NCBI GenBank assembly: GCA_017459675.1
Contig: JAFUCM010000016.1
Location: 1 to 36,369, forward strand
Source: Eubacterium sp.
GTDB lineage: Bacteria > Bacillota > Clostridia > Lachnospirales > Lachnospiraceae
DNA length: 36,369 nt
Direction of reading: 5' to 3'
The position numbers and the translations under genes are program-made. Each line of letters opens with the position of its first letter. Within the stretch, counting starts at the first letter, position 1. Of the stretch, positions 1 to 8,470 are shown piece by piece. Under the pieces are notes generated by a model, which saw nothing but the letters and a program-made list of their open reading frames with translations, was not told where the DNA came from and ran no database searches.

Positions 1-69
1 AACAAACATTTTTCATCGCTAAGCCGGATAATTCCCGACTTTTGGCGACCTAATCATCTTATTAACCCT

Positions 70-1656
70 TCATTTCCACACCTGCTTCTCTTCGATCGCA
101 ACCGTAACCAGATCGCCTGCTACATTGATCAGATTCTGGATTGCGCCGAAGAACACCTCCAGATAAACGGCCGTCGGAATCAGCACATCTGCCTTCAGAT
201 ACAGCGCGATGATTAATGTCCCGATCAGAACTGACCCGGGCTGGTTCGGCGCGCCAAGAGAAAGAAATACAACCATAATGGCAATGACCACAATATGGAA
301 CCATGAGGCATTTCTTACCATCATGAAGATGAACAGCATCCCCATCAGCATGATGAGATAGCAGTTTCCGTCAAGATTGATCTGCGCCAGAATGGTAAAC
401 TTGTCCGTGATCCTTTTGCGATCCATCCCGTAGTTTTTTTCGCAGTATCGGATGTTGAAGGGGATCGCATCGATTACAGATCCGATCTTATAATTTTCCC
501 TCAGCAAAGACGGAAGGTGTTTTAAAAACGGCCTCAGTTTCACGCCGCCGATCAGAAGCCGGATGAGATAAAACGCTGCCAGGAACACCAGACTTATTGC
601 GGATAAAACAATAATATACAGAATCCATAAAAGTAATTCGTAACCTTCTCCTAAGAGTGGATAAAGCAGTGCCAGAAAGCAGAAAAACGGAAATGCCGAC
701 ATGACGGCATGAAGCATTCTGGAGAACAGGGTATAGCAGACATCGACCGCCTCTTTCAATTTGTCGAAATATTTTCCAACCGAACAAAATGCATAGGTTA
801 CGATCAATGCGACAAAAATCAGTGGAAAAGGCATGATCGTCTCAAATGGCGTAAATATATCCGAGGGCACCATGGATTCGATCAGTTCCCGCCATGACGG
901 TCTCGCTTCAAGCCCGCCGAATCTGACAAGCTCGCCCAGTTCGGCATACAGGATGTCCGCAATGATAAATCCGGCTATAATTGCCAGAACAACCGTGATC
1001 ACTGAAGTGATGATGGTTTTTACCTGCAGTCTTCTCCCAGCAGTGTTCCGCTCAGATATCACGTAGATATCAGTGAGATTTTTTAAAAGAGAAAAAAATG
1101 TTACCGGCGCACCTACCATCAGCATCGCATTGGAAAACAGTTTTACCAGCGGAAATACGTATTCTTCCCCCAGTACAAACTGGTCTTCCACGCTCACATA
1201 TGCTCTGATCGGTATATAGACCAGAACTGCCAGAATGACCGATGCAAAACTGAAAAGCAGTGTCGTCTGAAAGCTTCTTTTCACTGTGATATGGATCAGA
1301 TTATATCCGGACTGGTAGCTGCAGTCGAACTTATCTTCATATTCCTGAAGAATCCTGTCATCTTCTGTCTGCCCGCCGGCCGCATCACTGATTGCGACAA
1401 ATTGTTTCCCTTCAAAGCCGAGGTTTATATCGAGCTCACCGAAGCTGCTCGAGGTCCTGACCGTTATTAACGTATTCTGATCAAACCCCTGCCTGAGCAG
1501 ATTACGGTACAGCGCCTCAAATACCATCAGCGTTTCCGCCTGTATTTCTTTACTGAGATTCCTCCGTTTGAACCGCTTCCTGATAAAGGATTCTGCTGTC
1601 TCCAGGTTCTCTGCCGATGCGGTGATTTCTATGGACTTTGATTTCATCAGGCTCAT
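70..1656 (-). CDS. SLC1-like (dicarboxylate/amino acid:cation) symporter with N-terminal GHKL-like domain
   Basis: A membrane transporter of 528 residues. From about residue 130 onward it is hydrophobic with many membrane segments and matches the DAACS/SLC1 (glutamate/dicarboxylate symporter) fold. INLDGN (about residue 428) corresponds to the family's NMDGT motif, and APNQPGS (about residue 470) to the hairpin-2 gate region. The first 120 or so residues are soluble and unusual for the family. EALYRNLLRQG resembles the N-box of GHKL/RsbW-type ATPase domains (EAL..N...HG) but is degenerate, with no clear G1 or G2 box. SLC1 proteins usually run 400-450 residues, so the extension accounts for the extra length. 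The ATG at 1656 is used; GGAG lies about 13 nt upstream, a long spacing, and an in-frame ATG nine bases later is an alternative. The substrate is unknown. Confidence 0.75.
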   Translation of the reverse strand: MSLMKSKSIEITASAENLETAESFIRKRFKRRNLSKEIQAETLMVFEALYRNLLRQGFDQNTLITVRTSSSFGELDINLGFEGKQFVAISDAAGGQTEDDRILQEYEDKFDCSYQSGYNLIHITVKRSFQTTLLFSFASVILAVLVYIPIRAYVSVEDQFVLGEEYVFPLVKLFSNAMLMVGAPVTFFSLLKNLTDIYVISERNTAGRRLQVKTIITSVITVVLAIIAGFIIADILYAELGELVRFGGLEARPSWRELIESMVPSDIFTPFETIMPFPLIFVALIVTYAFCSVGKYFDKLKEAVDVCYTLFSRMLHAVMSAFPFFCFLALLYPLLGEGYELLLWILYIIVLSAISLVFLAAFYLIRLLIGGVKLRPFLKHLPSLLRENYKIGSVIDAIPFNIRYCEKNYGMDRKRITDKFTILAQINLDGNCYLIMLMGMLFIFMMVRNASWFHIVVIAIMVVFLSLGAPNQPGSVLIGTLIIALYLKADVLIPTAVYLEVFFGAIQNLINVAGDLVTVAIEEKQVWK

Positions 1657-1737
1657 TTTCGTACTTTAACTCCGTTCATGAATCATGCTCTGTTTTTGTA
1701 TCTCTCTAATGTATCATAAGAGCGCTTTTCATTCCAG

Positions 1738-1770
1738 AAAAAAGACGCTCCGCAGTTAAAGCGAAGCGTC
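1738..1770 (-). terminator. Rho-independent terminator of the small Cys-rich protein gene
   Basis: On the minus strand, GACGCTTCGC pairs with GCGGAGCGTC (one mismatch, 7-nt loop) and is followed by six T residues. It lies about 45 bp past the stop of the gene at 1817-2077 and separates it from the symporter gene downstream. Confidence 0.75.
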
Positions 1771-1816
1771 TGTCTGTTCCAATTTCGCTGAAGCGGAGGT
1801 TTCCGCTGCGCGTCCT

Positions 1817-2077
1817 TTAGAACCATTCCGTGTAATCACAGTTCTCGCACCACCAGTAGATACCAAAGCATACCGTGCACAGCGATTCGGATGCTCCGCA
1901 TTTTGGACAGCTAGTGATATCAACAACTCCGATGCCGCCGTTTACAGCCGCCAGTTCCCCTGCTTCCAGCTTGCCGCTGCCGGCATACTTTGCCATATGT
2001 GCATCATATTTCTTCTTAAATTCCGGATCAATTTTTACACGTTCATCGACTTTCTTCCTTGCTTCCTGTTCTGTCAT
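1817..2077 (-). CDS. Small Cys-rich protein with a double-glycine leader (candidate RiPP or bacteriocin precursor)
   Basis: The protein has 86 residues. The start is the ATG at 2077, preceded by AAAGGAGG at good spacing; an upstream in-frame GTG is ignored. The first 48 residues are charged and helical and end in GELAAVNGG, which resembles the double-glycine cleavage sites of Nif11/NHLP-type and class II bacteriocin leaders. The 38 residues after it hold six cysteines in three CxxC pairs (CPKC, CTVC, CENC) and many aromatic residues, including a WW pair. Two readings are possible: a secreted, modified peptide whose maturation enzymes lie elsewhere, or a small zinc-ribbon protein, since the CxxC pairs are correctly spaced to bind metal. 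No modification enzyme or peptidase-type ABC transporter occurs nearby. It stands alone with its own terminator. Confidence 0.65.
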   Translation of the reverse strand: MTEQEARKKVDERVKIDPEFKKKYDAHMAKYAGSGKLEAGELAAVNGGIGVVDITSCPKCGASESLCTVCFGIYWWCENCDYTEWF

Positions 2078-2272
2078 ATGTGGCTGCCTCCTTTCAAGTA
2101 CACTTCCATAAAGGCATTGACAGTAAACTGTATTTACCATAAACTATGCCATATTTCACAGAAAAAAGAAACAAAATTATATAAAATTATTGTCTTTTTT
2201 GATCATTTCGCAACTGCAGACAAATATCTTCTGCAAACAATATGGTAATACAGTGAATTCCACTTTCCCTGT

Positions 2273-3580
2273 TTATCTCTCCCTGATAATCGAAACAATC
2301 ACAAATACCGCCAGGATAAACGGATAAAACAGATACGGGATAATGGATACGCTCGCAATTTTCGCGATATTCGCAGCCACAAGCAGCTGTGCGCCGTACG
2401 GGATGATTCCCTGCATAATGCAGGAACAGGTATCCAGCAGAGACGCTGTTTTCCTTGGCTCGACACCATACTCAGTGCTGATGTCTTTTGCAATCGGCGC
2501 CGCGATGACAATCGCAACGGTATTATTTGCAGTCGCAATATCCATGAATGCAGTCAGAAACGCAATGCCGAACATGCCGCCGCGCTTGTTGTCTGCACGC
2601 TTCCGGATCATTTCCAGAATCGCCTCAAATCCGCCGTTCTCGCGCATCAGTGCCGCGATGGATGCCACCAGAATTGTGACGATCATCGTCTCGAACATGC
2701 CATTGAGTCCTTCTCCCATGGCGGCCAGCCCGGTTGCATATGTCAGCGATCCGGTCAGCATGCCCACCAGGCCAAACAGGAGAATGCCTGCCATCAGCAC
2801 CAGAAATACGTTGATGCCCGCAACAGACATGGCAAGAACGATAAAGTACGGCAGCGCCTGCCAGATATTGAATTCAAATGTGCCGATTGCAGCGCCGTGG
2901 CTCACAATCGCGTATACAATCAGAATGACAAAGGTAATTGCGGCCGCCGGCAGGGCAACTCTGATATTGGTCCGGAATTTATCCTTCATCTCGACGCCCT
3001 GCGTCTTGGTCGCCGCAATGGTCGTATCGGAAATAAATGACAGGTTATCGCCGAACATGGCACCGCCGACAACCACGCCGATGCAGAGCGGCAGCAGCAG
3101 ACCGCCGTTCTTCGATACCGCGACCGCGATCGGGGCAAGTACCGAGATTGTGCCGACGCTGGTTCCCATCGCCATGGAAATCAGGCATGCGATCACGAAA
3201 AGGCCCGGAATCGCAAACTTGCCGGGAATGATATTCAGCAGAAGATTCGCCGTACTGGAGGCGCCGCCGGCCTCGCCGGCAATGCCGCTGAATGCACCGG
3301 CCATCAGGAAAATCAGCAACATAATGACAATGTTGTCATCACCGATGCCGCGCGCGCAGATATGAATTTTTTCATCGAACGATCTGGAACGATTCTGCAG
3401 AAATGCAGCGATCAGCGCAATCGAAAACGCAAGTACAACCGATACGACGTAAAAGCCCATCTGGCCTTCTTCCGGTTTGATGTACTCGAAAAAGATACCG
3501 TTGCCGAGATACAGAATTAAAAACAACAGAATAGGAAACAGGGCCTTTGGATTGGCCTGCTTCTGGTTTGAAGTGCTCAT
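2273..3580 (-). CDS. NhaC-family Na+/H+ antiporter
   Basis: An integral membrane protein of 435 residues with about ten to twelve hydrophobic segments. FGDNLSFISDTTIAAT (near residue 190) is the characteristic NhaC-family motif, and SMAMGTSVGTISVLAPIA fits a transmembrane core of the ion-transporter superfamily. Family members exchange sodium for protons, or swap substrate pairs such as malate/lactate, so the substrate is uncertain. The ATG at 3580 has GAGGAAGGA about 9 nt upstream; the in-frame TTG two codons earlier is too close to that site. No partner gene is adjacent. The 5' region contains a duplicated 25-bp unit. Confidence 0.85.
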   Translation of the reverse strand: MSTSNQKQANPKALFPILLFLILYLGNGIFFEYIKPEEGQMGFYVVSVVLAFSIALIAAFLQNRSRSFDEKIHICARGIGDDNIVIMLLIFLMAGAFSGIAGEAGGASSTANLLLNIIPGKFAIPGLFVIACLISMAMGTSVGTISVLAPIAVAVSKNGGLLLPLCIGVVVGGAMFGDNLSFISDTTIAATKTQGVEMKDKFRTNIRVALPAAAITFVILIVYAIVSHGAAIGTFEFNIWQALPYFIVLAMSVAGINVFLVLMAGILLFGLVGMLTGSLTYATGLAAMGEGLNGMFETMIVTILVASIAALMRENGGFEAILEMIRKRADNKRGGMFGIAFLTAFMDIATANNTVAIVIAAPIAKDISTEYGVEPRKTASLLDTCSCIMQGIIPYGAQLLVAANIAKIASVSIIPYLFYPFILAVFVIVSIIRER

Positions 3581-3605
3581 ATTCAATTATTCCTTCCTCA
3601 TACTG

Positions 3606-3816
3606 GTTTGCGGGTTGCTCTGGTTATTAAGTTTGCGGGTTGCTCTGGTTATTATATATTCGTTTTAATATATTATATTATAAGATGTTCGGGTTCTGCA
3701 GCTTTATAAGATGTTCAGATTCTGCAGCTCCTCTCAGGCACGCCTGCTCTGCAATTTTCCGGAAACATGGCTGTTTTTTCTCAAGTAGGCTCTGCAGTTT
3801 TCCGGAAAGAAAACTG
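3606..3816. repeat. Cluster of short tandem duplications between the nhaC-like gene and trmL
   Basis: Three separate direct duplications fill this gap. A 25-bp unit beginning GTTTGCGGG occurs at 3606 and 3631. A 26-bp unit beginning ATAAGATGTTC occurs at 3680 and 3706. A diverged 43-bp unit containing CTGCARTTTTCCGGAAA starts at about 3747 and 3790. No ORF is credible here. The 25-bp copies would lie in the 5' leader of the antiporter gene. Confidence 0.8.
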
Positions 3817-3845
3817 TTTTTTCAGGTCAGAGAAACAAATCCAGT

Positions 3846-4304
3846 TCAATGCAGACCCGGGAAATGGCACTGCCGCAGCGCTTCGTACAAAACAACAGCC
3901 ACGGAGTTGGCCAGGTTGAGAGAGCGGATCTCATCGCCCATCGGGATCCGGATACACCGGTCCGGGTACATCTTGCGGATCTCCTCAGGGATTCCGCCGC
4001 TTTCTTTGCCGAACATCAGGTAATCGTCAGGCCGGAAATCTGCATCCGTGTAAACCCTGCTTCCCTTTGTCGTCGCACACCAGATCCGCGCATCCGGATG
4101 CTTTTCCAGAAAATCCTCAAAATTGATATACCGGGTGACGTCGAGCCTTTCCCAGTAATCCATACCGGACCGCCTGATCTGCTTCTCCGTCAGACGGAAC
4201 CCCAGCGGCTCGATCAGATGCAGCGACGTTCCTGTCGCCGCACACGTCCGCCCGATATTTCCCGTATTACTAGGTATCTCCGGTTCATGCAGGATAATAT
4301 GCAT
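3846..4304 (-). CDS. trmL: tRNA (cytidine(34)-2'-O)-methyltransferase
   Basis: A SPOUT-class RNA methyltransferase of 152 residues, the usual TrmL/YibK length. It methylates the 2'-OH of the wobble nucleotide in tRNA-Leu using S-adenosylmethionine. Visible motifs are NTGNIGRTCAATG near the N terminus (motif 1), FGKESGGIP in the middle (motif 2) and IPMGDEIRSLNLANSVAVVL near the C terminus (motif 3, the knot that binds SAM). The ATG at 4304 has GGGAGG 7 nt upstream. It diverges from nth, with about 150 bp between the starts holding both promoters. Confidence 0.92.
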   Translation of the reverse strand: MHIILHEPEIPSNTGNIGRTCAATGTSLHLIEPLGFRLTEKQIRRSGMDYWERLDVTRYINFEDFLEKHPDARIWCATTKGSRVYTDADFRPDDYLMFGKESGGIPEEIRKMYPDRCIRIPMGDEIRSLNLANSVAVVLYEALRQCHFPGLH

Positions 4305-4455
4305 GATTTACCTCCCTGTTCATCGCTTGCTGCCCTGTGGTATACTGGTTCTTGAAATCATAATCATTCCCCGCCCGTCAGAACGGCCTCTGCTGCAGAA
4401 TCTAACGCAGTACCTTTTTACCGTATCTGCCATACAGCGTGAAAGGACTTATTTT

Positions 4456-5091
4456 ATGACGAAAAAACAACGTGCCCTTGCCGTAATTGAACGCCTGAAA
4501 CAGGAATATCCGGAGGCCTCCTGTACACTTGCCTACGAAGATGCCTGGCAGCTGCTCGTCAGTGTGCGCCTCGCCGCGCAGTGCACGGATGCGCGTGTCG
4601 ACCAGATTACACCGCTGCTCTATGAGAAATTCCCTTCCGTCGCAGCACTGGCTGCAGCAGAACCGGAAGAGATAGAGGCCATTGTCCGCCCCTGCGGCCT
4701 CGGTCCCAGCAAGGCACGCGATATTTCAAAATGCATGCGTGTTCTGCATGAGCAATACAACGACCAGGTCCCGACGACCTTCGAGGAACTTCTGGCTCTT
4801 CCGGGTGTCGGCCGCAAAAGTGCCAATCTTGTTATGGGCGATGTCTTCGGCAAGCCCGCGATTGTGACGGATACACACTGCATCCGCCTGTGCAACCTCA
4901 TCGGACTGGTCGACAACATCAAAGAACCTGCAAAGGTCGAACGCGAACTCTGGAAAATCATCCCGCCCGAAGAAGGCAACGATCTCTGCCACCGCTTCGT
5001 CCTCCACGGCCGCGCCGTCTGCGTCGCCCGCCGCCCACAGTGTGATGCATGCTGCCTGCGGGAAGTGTGCAAGTATGGGATGTCGCGGTAA
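4456..5091 (+). CDS. nth: Endonuclease III (DNA glycosylase/AP lyase)
   Basis: A base-excision repair enzyme of 211 residues that removes oxidised pyrimidines and cleaves the abasic site. The helix-hairpin-helix LPGVGRKSAN carries the catalytic lysine, and VTDTH holds the catalytic aspartate. The C terminus has the 4Fe-4S ligand pattern C-x6-C-x2-C-x5-C. The ATG at 4456 follows GAAAGGACTT; the longer frame starting at 4303 has no ribosome site and runs into the divergent promoter. Length and motifs match the family fully. Confidence 0.95.
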   Translation: MTKKQRALAVIERLKQEYPEASCTLAYEDAWQLLVSVRLAAQCTDARVDQITPLLYEKFPSVAALAAAEPEEIEAIVRPCGLGPSKARDISKCMRVLHEQYNDQVPTTFEELLALPGVGRKSANLVMGDVFGKPAIVTDTHCIRLCNLIGLVDNIKEPAKVERELWKIIPPEEGNDLCHRFVLHGRAVCVARRPQCDACCLREVCKYGMSR

Positions 5092-5163
5092 TTAGAATTG
5101 GGGTTGGGCTCTCTCTTCCATGCACGGTGCGGTAAGAGCTTGCGGTTTTCTTATTCAAAATAG

Positions 5164-5392
5164 TTCCGCCTGCCCTGCCGGCACTCGCCGGCTGGCGCTT
5201 TTTCCAATCCTGACAATTTCGCCTGCCCTAGCTGTTCTCTCTGGCTGGCACTTTTCTTGATCTTGATGATTCCGCCTGCCCCAACAACGCTCTCCGGCTG
5301 GCGCTTTTTCCAATCCTGATGATTCCGCCTGCCCCAACAACGCTCTCCGGCTGGCGCTTTTCCCAATCCTGACAATTCCGCCTGCCCGGTCA
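5164..5392. repeat. Tandem repeat, 53-bp period, about 4.3 copies
   Basis: Units start at 5164, 5217, 5270, 5323 and 5376, an exact 53-bp period. Each carries TTCCGCCTGCCC, a variable stretch, then CCGGCTGGCGCTTTTTCC. The third and fourth copies are nearly identical and the outer ones have diverged. Since 53 is not a multiple of three, the open frames across it on the minus strand are not credible genes. It fills the convergent gap between nth and malQ (5092-5407). Confidence 0.93.
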
Positions 5393-5407
5393 TTGTATCT
5401 CGTTATC

Positions 5408-6964
5408 TCATACAGGAGACAGAGAACCGTCCCCTGGCTCTACTTCTGGCTCTACTTTCGGCTCCTCTTTCGGCTGTCTTCCGTACAGCTTCGTCATATC
5501 ATAGATTGCCCGGCAGAGTTCCTGTGACAGGAGGTGTGGTGTGACGCGCCACTGCCAGTTCTCGCCCATCGCGCCCGGTGTGTTGATTCGCGCCTCATTT
5601 CCTTTGACAAGATAATCCTGGATCGGGATGATGCAGAGGTCTGCGGATGAGCGGTGTGCCTCGCGGATGAAATCCCATGTAAACTGACCGTAATCTGTAA
5701 AAATGGAATTGATGTATCTGCGCGCAAAGTCGCGGTCGTGGTCGTTGATGCACTCGATCCACGCGCGGGTGGTCATGTTATCATGCGTGCCGGTGTAAAC
5801 AACACAGTTCTTGACGTGGCGGTACGTCAGGTACTCGCTGGACTCGCTTCCGTCAAATGCGAACTGCAGCACCTTCATGCCCGGAAGGCCGGCGTCATCA
5901 CGCAGCTTCCGGATACTGTCGGTCAGGTTGCCGAGATCTTCGGCGATAATCGCAACATCTCCCAGTTCCTTGCGAATCGCATCAAACAATGCGATACCCG
6001 GTCCTTTGCGCAGTTCTCCATTCTCCGCGGTCTTCTCACCATACGGAATCGCGTAGTAAGAATCCAGTCCGTTGAAATGGTCGATCCGGATTACATCGTA
6101 GAATTCATGATTCTTTTTAATCCGGCTGATCCACCATTTAAATCCATCTTTCTTCATGAATTTCCAGTCGTAAATCGGATTGCCCCAGAGCTGTCCGGTC
6201 GCAGAAAATGCATCCGGCGGCGTGCCTGCGACATCAACAGGACGGTGATCTGCGCCGATCAGAAACTGCTCCTGGTGTGCCCATGCATCTGCGCTGTCCA
6301 TTGCAACATACAGCGGAATATCACCGATGATCTTAACACCTTTCTCTGTCGCGTATGCGTGCAGCGCATCCCACTGCATGTGGAACATATACTGCTGGAA
6401 ATAGAAAAATGCAATCTGATCTGAAAGCTCTTCTGCTGCAGCCTTCAGTGCCTTTTTATCCCTGCTGCGCAGGTCGGCATCCCAGCTGGTCCACTCCTGT
6501 CCGTCACGGCTGTTCTTAATTGCCCGGAACAGCGCAAAATCCTCCAGCCAGTATTTGTTTTCCTTAAGGAATGCAAGATATTCTTCTTCCTTCTGGCCGC
6601 CCTGCTCAACAAACCGGTCAAATGCAATGCGAAGAACTTCAAAGCGGCTGTTGTACAGCGCGCCATAGTCAACACGCTCCGGATTGCTGCCAAAATCATA
6701 CCGGCTGCATTCATCCTCCCGCAGGAGACCTTTCTTGATCAGGTCTTCAAAACAAATGAAATAAGGATTTCCCGCAAATGTCGAAAATGACTGATACGGA
6801 GAATCGCCGAATCCGGTCGGACCGATCGGCAGAATCTGCCAGTAACGCTGTCCCGCATCATGCAGAAAATCCACAAACTCATAGGCTTCTTTCGAAAAAC
6901 ATCCGATTCCGTATCTGGACGGAAGGGATGAAATCGGATATAAAATACCACTCTCTCGCAACAT
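5408..6964 (-). CDS. malQ: 4-alpha-glucanotransferase (amylomaltase)
   Basis: A GH77 enzyme of 518 residues that transfers maltodextrin segments between glucans in the cytoplasm. SSLPSRYGIG near the N terminus, RIDHFNGL (catalytic nucleophile Asp), IIAEDLG (acid/base Glu) and YTGTHDN (third catalytic Asp) are all visible. The start is the ATG at 6964, 6 nt after AGGAGAAG; the frame opens 12 codons earlier without a ribosome site. The C terminus ends in a low-complexity tail of about 25 residues rich in E, P and V, finishing GDGSLSPV. The tail is encoded partly by a palindromic repeat also found at 11577, so it is probably a repeat-derived extension and not part of the fold. Confidence 0.95.
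   Translation of the reverse strand: MLRESGILYPISSLPSRYGIGCFSKEAYEFVDFLHDAGQRYWQILPIGPTGFGDSPYQSFSTFAGNPYFICFEDLIKKGLLREDECSRYDFGSNPERVDYGALYNSRFEVLRIAFDRFVEQGGQKEEEYLAFLKENKYWLEDFALFRAIKNSRDGQEWTSWDADLRSRDKKALKAAAEELSDQIAFFYFQQYMFHMQWDALHAYATEKGVKIIGDIPLYVAMDSADAWAHQEQFLIGADHRPVDVAGTPPDAFSATGQLWGNPIYDWKFMKKDGFKWWISRIKKNHEFYDVIRIDHFNGLDSYYAIPYGEKTAENGELRKGPGIALFDAIRKELGDVAIIAEDLGNLTDSIRKLRDDAGLPGMKVLQFAFDGSESSEYLTYRHVKNCVVYTGTHDNMTTRAWIECINDHDRDFARRYINSIFTDYGQFTWDFIREAHRSSADLCIIPIQDYLVKGNEARINTPGAMGENWQWRVTPHLLSQELCRAIYDMTKLYGRQPKEEPKVEPEVEPGDGSLSPV
5415..5434. repeat. Short palindromic repeat inside the malQ 3' end (copy 1)
   Basis: GGAGACAGAGAACCGTCCCC can fold with GGGGAC pairing to GTCTCC. 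A close relative sits at 11577-11603. Here it is translated and supplies the final GDGSLSP of MalQ. Confidence 0.5.
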
Positions 6965-7115
6965 ACTACACTTCTCCTCCTCTTTGTAACGCCGCAGCAA
7001 ATAGTATTTTACACAATTTTCCCAATACCTGCAACCGCAGCGGCAGCCGGCATGGTATACTTTATTTATTAGATCCGGCGCAGTTCTTTTCTGTTTTTCC
7101 GGACAGATACCTGTT

Positions 7116-7196
7116 CCTGAACAGCTGTAACAAATAACGGTCCCTGAACAGCTGTAACAGATAACGGTCCCTGAACAGCTGTAACAGATAACGGAT
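7116..7196. repeat. Tandem repeat, 27-bp period, three copies
   Basis: Copies start at 7116, 7143 and 7170. Each contains CCTGAACAGCTGTAACA and ends in ATAACGG; the second and third are almost identical. A decayed continuation (CCACAACAACTGCATCAGGT) follows. The array lies in the divergent gap between malQ and the lipid-kinase gene (6965-7263), in what should be the 5' leader of the latter. Confidence 0.9.
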
Positions 7197-7263
7197 CCAC
7201 AACAACTGCATCAGGTATCAATTCCGAAATAACTGTATCCACATATACTTTACGAGGTGTACC

Positions 7264-8370
7264 ATGTACTACTGTATTGCCAATCCATCCGCAAGATCCG
7301 GGGGACGTGATACCGCACTCCCGCAGCTGCTTTCCTTTTTCAAAAAACAGGGAATTCCCTGCCGTCTTTACTTTACTGAGGGGCCGGGACACGCCGGCCG
7401 CCTGGCGCGCAGGGCAGCCGCACACGCTGACAGCATTGAACCGGTCAATCTGATTGTAGCGGGCGGTGACGGCACATTTAACGAGGTCATCAACGGCATA
7501 GACAATTATGACAACGTCCGGCTGGCGTTTCTTCCGGTCGGCTCAGGCAATGATCTGGCCCGCGGCCTGGATCTTCCGAAAGATCCGGCTGTTCTGATCC
7601 GGCGGATTGCAGCAGGCAAAGTCCGCAGGCATCTGGATCTGGGGGCCGTGCATTTCCATACAGTTTCTGATATCCGTTCGCGGAAGCTTGCCGGAGAGCG
7701 TGCAGCAGCCGACCCGGAAAGCAGTGCAGCAGCCGATCCGGAAAGCAGTGCAACTGTCGGCCCGGAAAACTGTACCGCAACCCGCCCGGAAAGCAGTGCA
7801 GTATATACCGGTTCCGGCGCATACAGCGGGATCGCGGCCGCCGGCCTGACACACCGGTTCGTCATCAGCTCCGGCATCGGCTTCGACGCGGCAGTCTGCG
7901 AAGAGGCACTGTCCTCCAACATCAAAAACACGCTGAACCGTTTCCATCTCGGAAAACTATCCTATGGAACCATTGCGCTGCGGCAGATTCTCTTTGCCCG
8001 CAAAACGGCCTGCGACATTCTGCTGGATGACGGCCGTTCACTGCATCTTGACAAAATGCTGTTTTCCGCATTTATGAATTGCGCTTACGAAGGCGGCGGT
8101 TATCGCTTTGCGCCGGACGCTGACCCTTCAGACGGTCGCATGACACTGGTGGCTGTCGGCGATATTCCGGCGCCAAAGGCGATCCTCTCCTTCCCGGCGG
8201 CACATGCCGGAAAATACTTCAACATCAAAGGTGTGCATCATTTTACCATCCAAAGCGCAGAAATCCGTACTGCAAAACCGCTCTGGGTTCACACCGACGG
8301 AGAAGTTTCTTATCAGTCAGACCACATTTCTGTCAAATGTCTGCCGCAGCGGCTGGCAATGCTGGTTTGA
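7264..8370 (+). CDS. Diacylglycerol kinase-like lipid kinase (DagK/YegS/BmrU family)
   Basis: A 368-residue protein of the ATP-dependent lipid kinase family; members phosphorylate diacylglycerol or related lipids at the inner membrane face. The catalytic domain shows IANPSARSGG at the N terminus, VAGGDGTFNEVING (nucleotide-binding GGDGT, about residue 67) and PVGSGNDLARG (about residue 94). The C-terminal domain is also recognisable (SSGIGFDAAVCEEA, then YEGGGYRFAPDADPSDG). Family members are usually about 290-310 residues. The extra length is an insert at about residues 140-185 containing four tandem copies of an eight-residue unit around PESSA, lying between the two domains where a loop could tolerate it. 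The ATG at 7264 follows ACGAGGTG. Confidence 0.88.
   Translation: MYYCIANPSARSGGRDTALPQLLSFFKKQGIPCRLYFTEGPGHAGRLARRAAAHADSIEPVNLIVAGGDGTFNEVINGIDNYDNVRLAFLPVGSGNDLARGLDLPKDPAVLIRRIAAGKVRRHLDLGAVHFHTVSDIRSRKLAGERAAADPESSAAADPESSATVGPENCTATRPESSAVYTGSGAYSGIAAAGLTHRFVISSGIGFDAAVCEEALSSNIKNTLNRFHLGKLSYGTIALRQILFARKTACDILLDDGRSLHLDKMLFSAFMNCAYEGGGYRFAPDADPSDGRMTLVAVGDIPAPKAILSFPAAHAGKYFNIKGVHHFTIQSAEIRTAKPLWVHTDGEVSYQSDHISVKCLPQRLAMLV
7702..7797 (+). repeat. Coding tandem repeat, 24 bp x 4, in the lipid kinase gene
   Basis: Units start at 7702, 7726, 7750 and 7774 and encode AADPESSA, AADPESSA, TVGPENCT and ATRPESSA. The period is a multiple of three, so the frame survives expansion. The first two copies are nearly identical. 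Confidence 0.92.
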
Positions 8371-8418
8371 GCCATGCTGGTCTGCGCAGTGCTGGTCTGC
8401 GCAGTGCTGGTCTGTGCA
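8361..8418 (+). repeat. Tandem repeat, 15-bp period, four copies, overlapping a stop codon
   Basis: GCTGGTYTGMGC-type units start at 8361, 8376, 8391 and 8406. The first copy contains the last codons and the TGA of the lipid kinase gene; the others follow in the untranslated tail just before the terminator. Confidence 0.85.
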
Positions 8419-8470
8419 AAAAATAATCACCGGAATCTCTGAAATGATTTTCCGGTGATTTTTCTGTTTT
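8418..8470. terminator. Bidirectional terminator between lipid kinase and cytidylate-kinase-like genes
   Basis: AATCACCGGAA at 8425-8435 pairs perfectly with TTCCGGTGATT at 8450-8460. A T tract follows on the plus strand, and a run of A residues at 8418-8423 gives a T tract on the minus strand, so it can stop both convergent genes. Between it and the next stop codon (8471-8596) there is only a diverged direct repeat of about 36 bp. Confidence 0.85.

Noticed and set aside
2117-2145. A plus-strand TTGACA-17-TAAACT promoter in the gap before the small Cys-rich gene
   Set aside because: No plus-strand gene follows it; it would only drive antisense RNA into nhaC, so chance is the simpler reading, although ACAGT-AA-ACTGT at 2120-2131 might be an operator.
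2343-3365. A 340-residue plus-strand frame opposite the nhaC-like gene
   Set aside because: It is antisense to a clear transporter gene, has low-complexity composition and no ribosome site. It is a shadow of codon bias.
5151-5393. An 80-residue minus-strand frame across the 53-bp repeats
   Set aside because: The repeat period is not a multiple of three, so the frame only rotates through the same DNA; there is no ribosome site and no family match.
3600-5400. The intergenic repeat arrays considered as CRISPR
   Set aside because: Repeats are head-to-tail without unique spacers, periods differ from array to array, and no cas genes are present.
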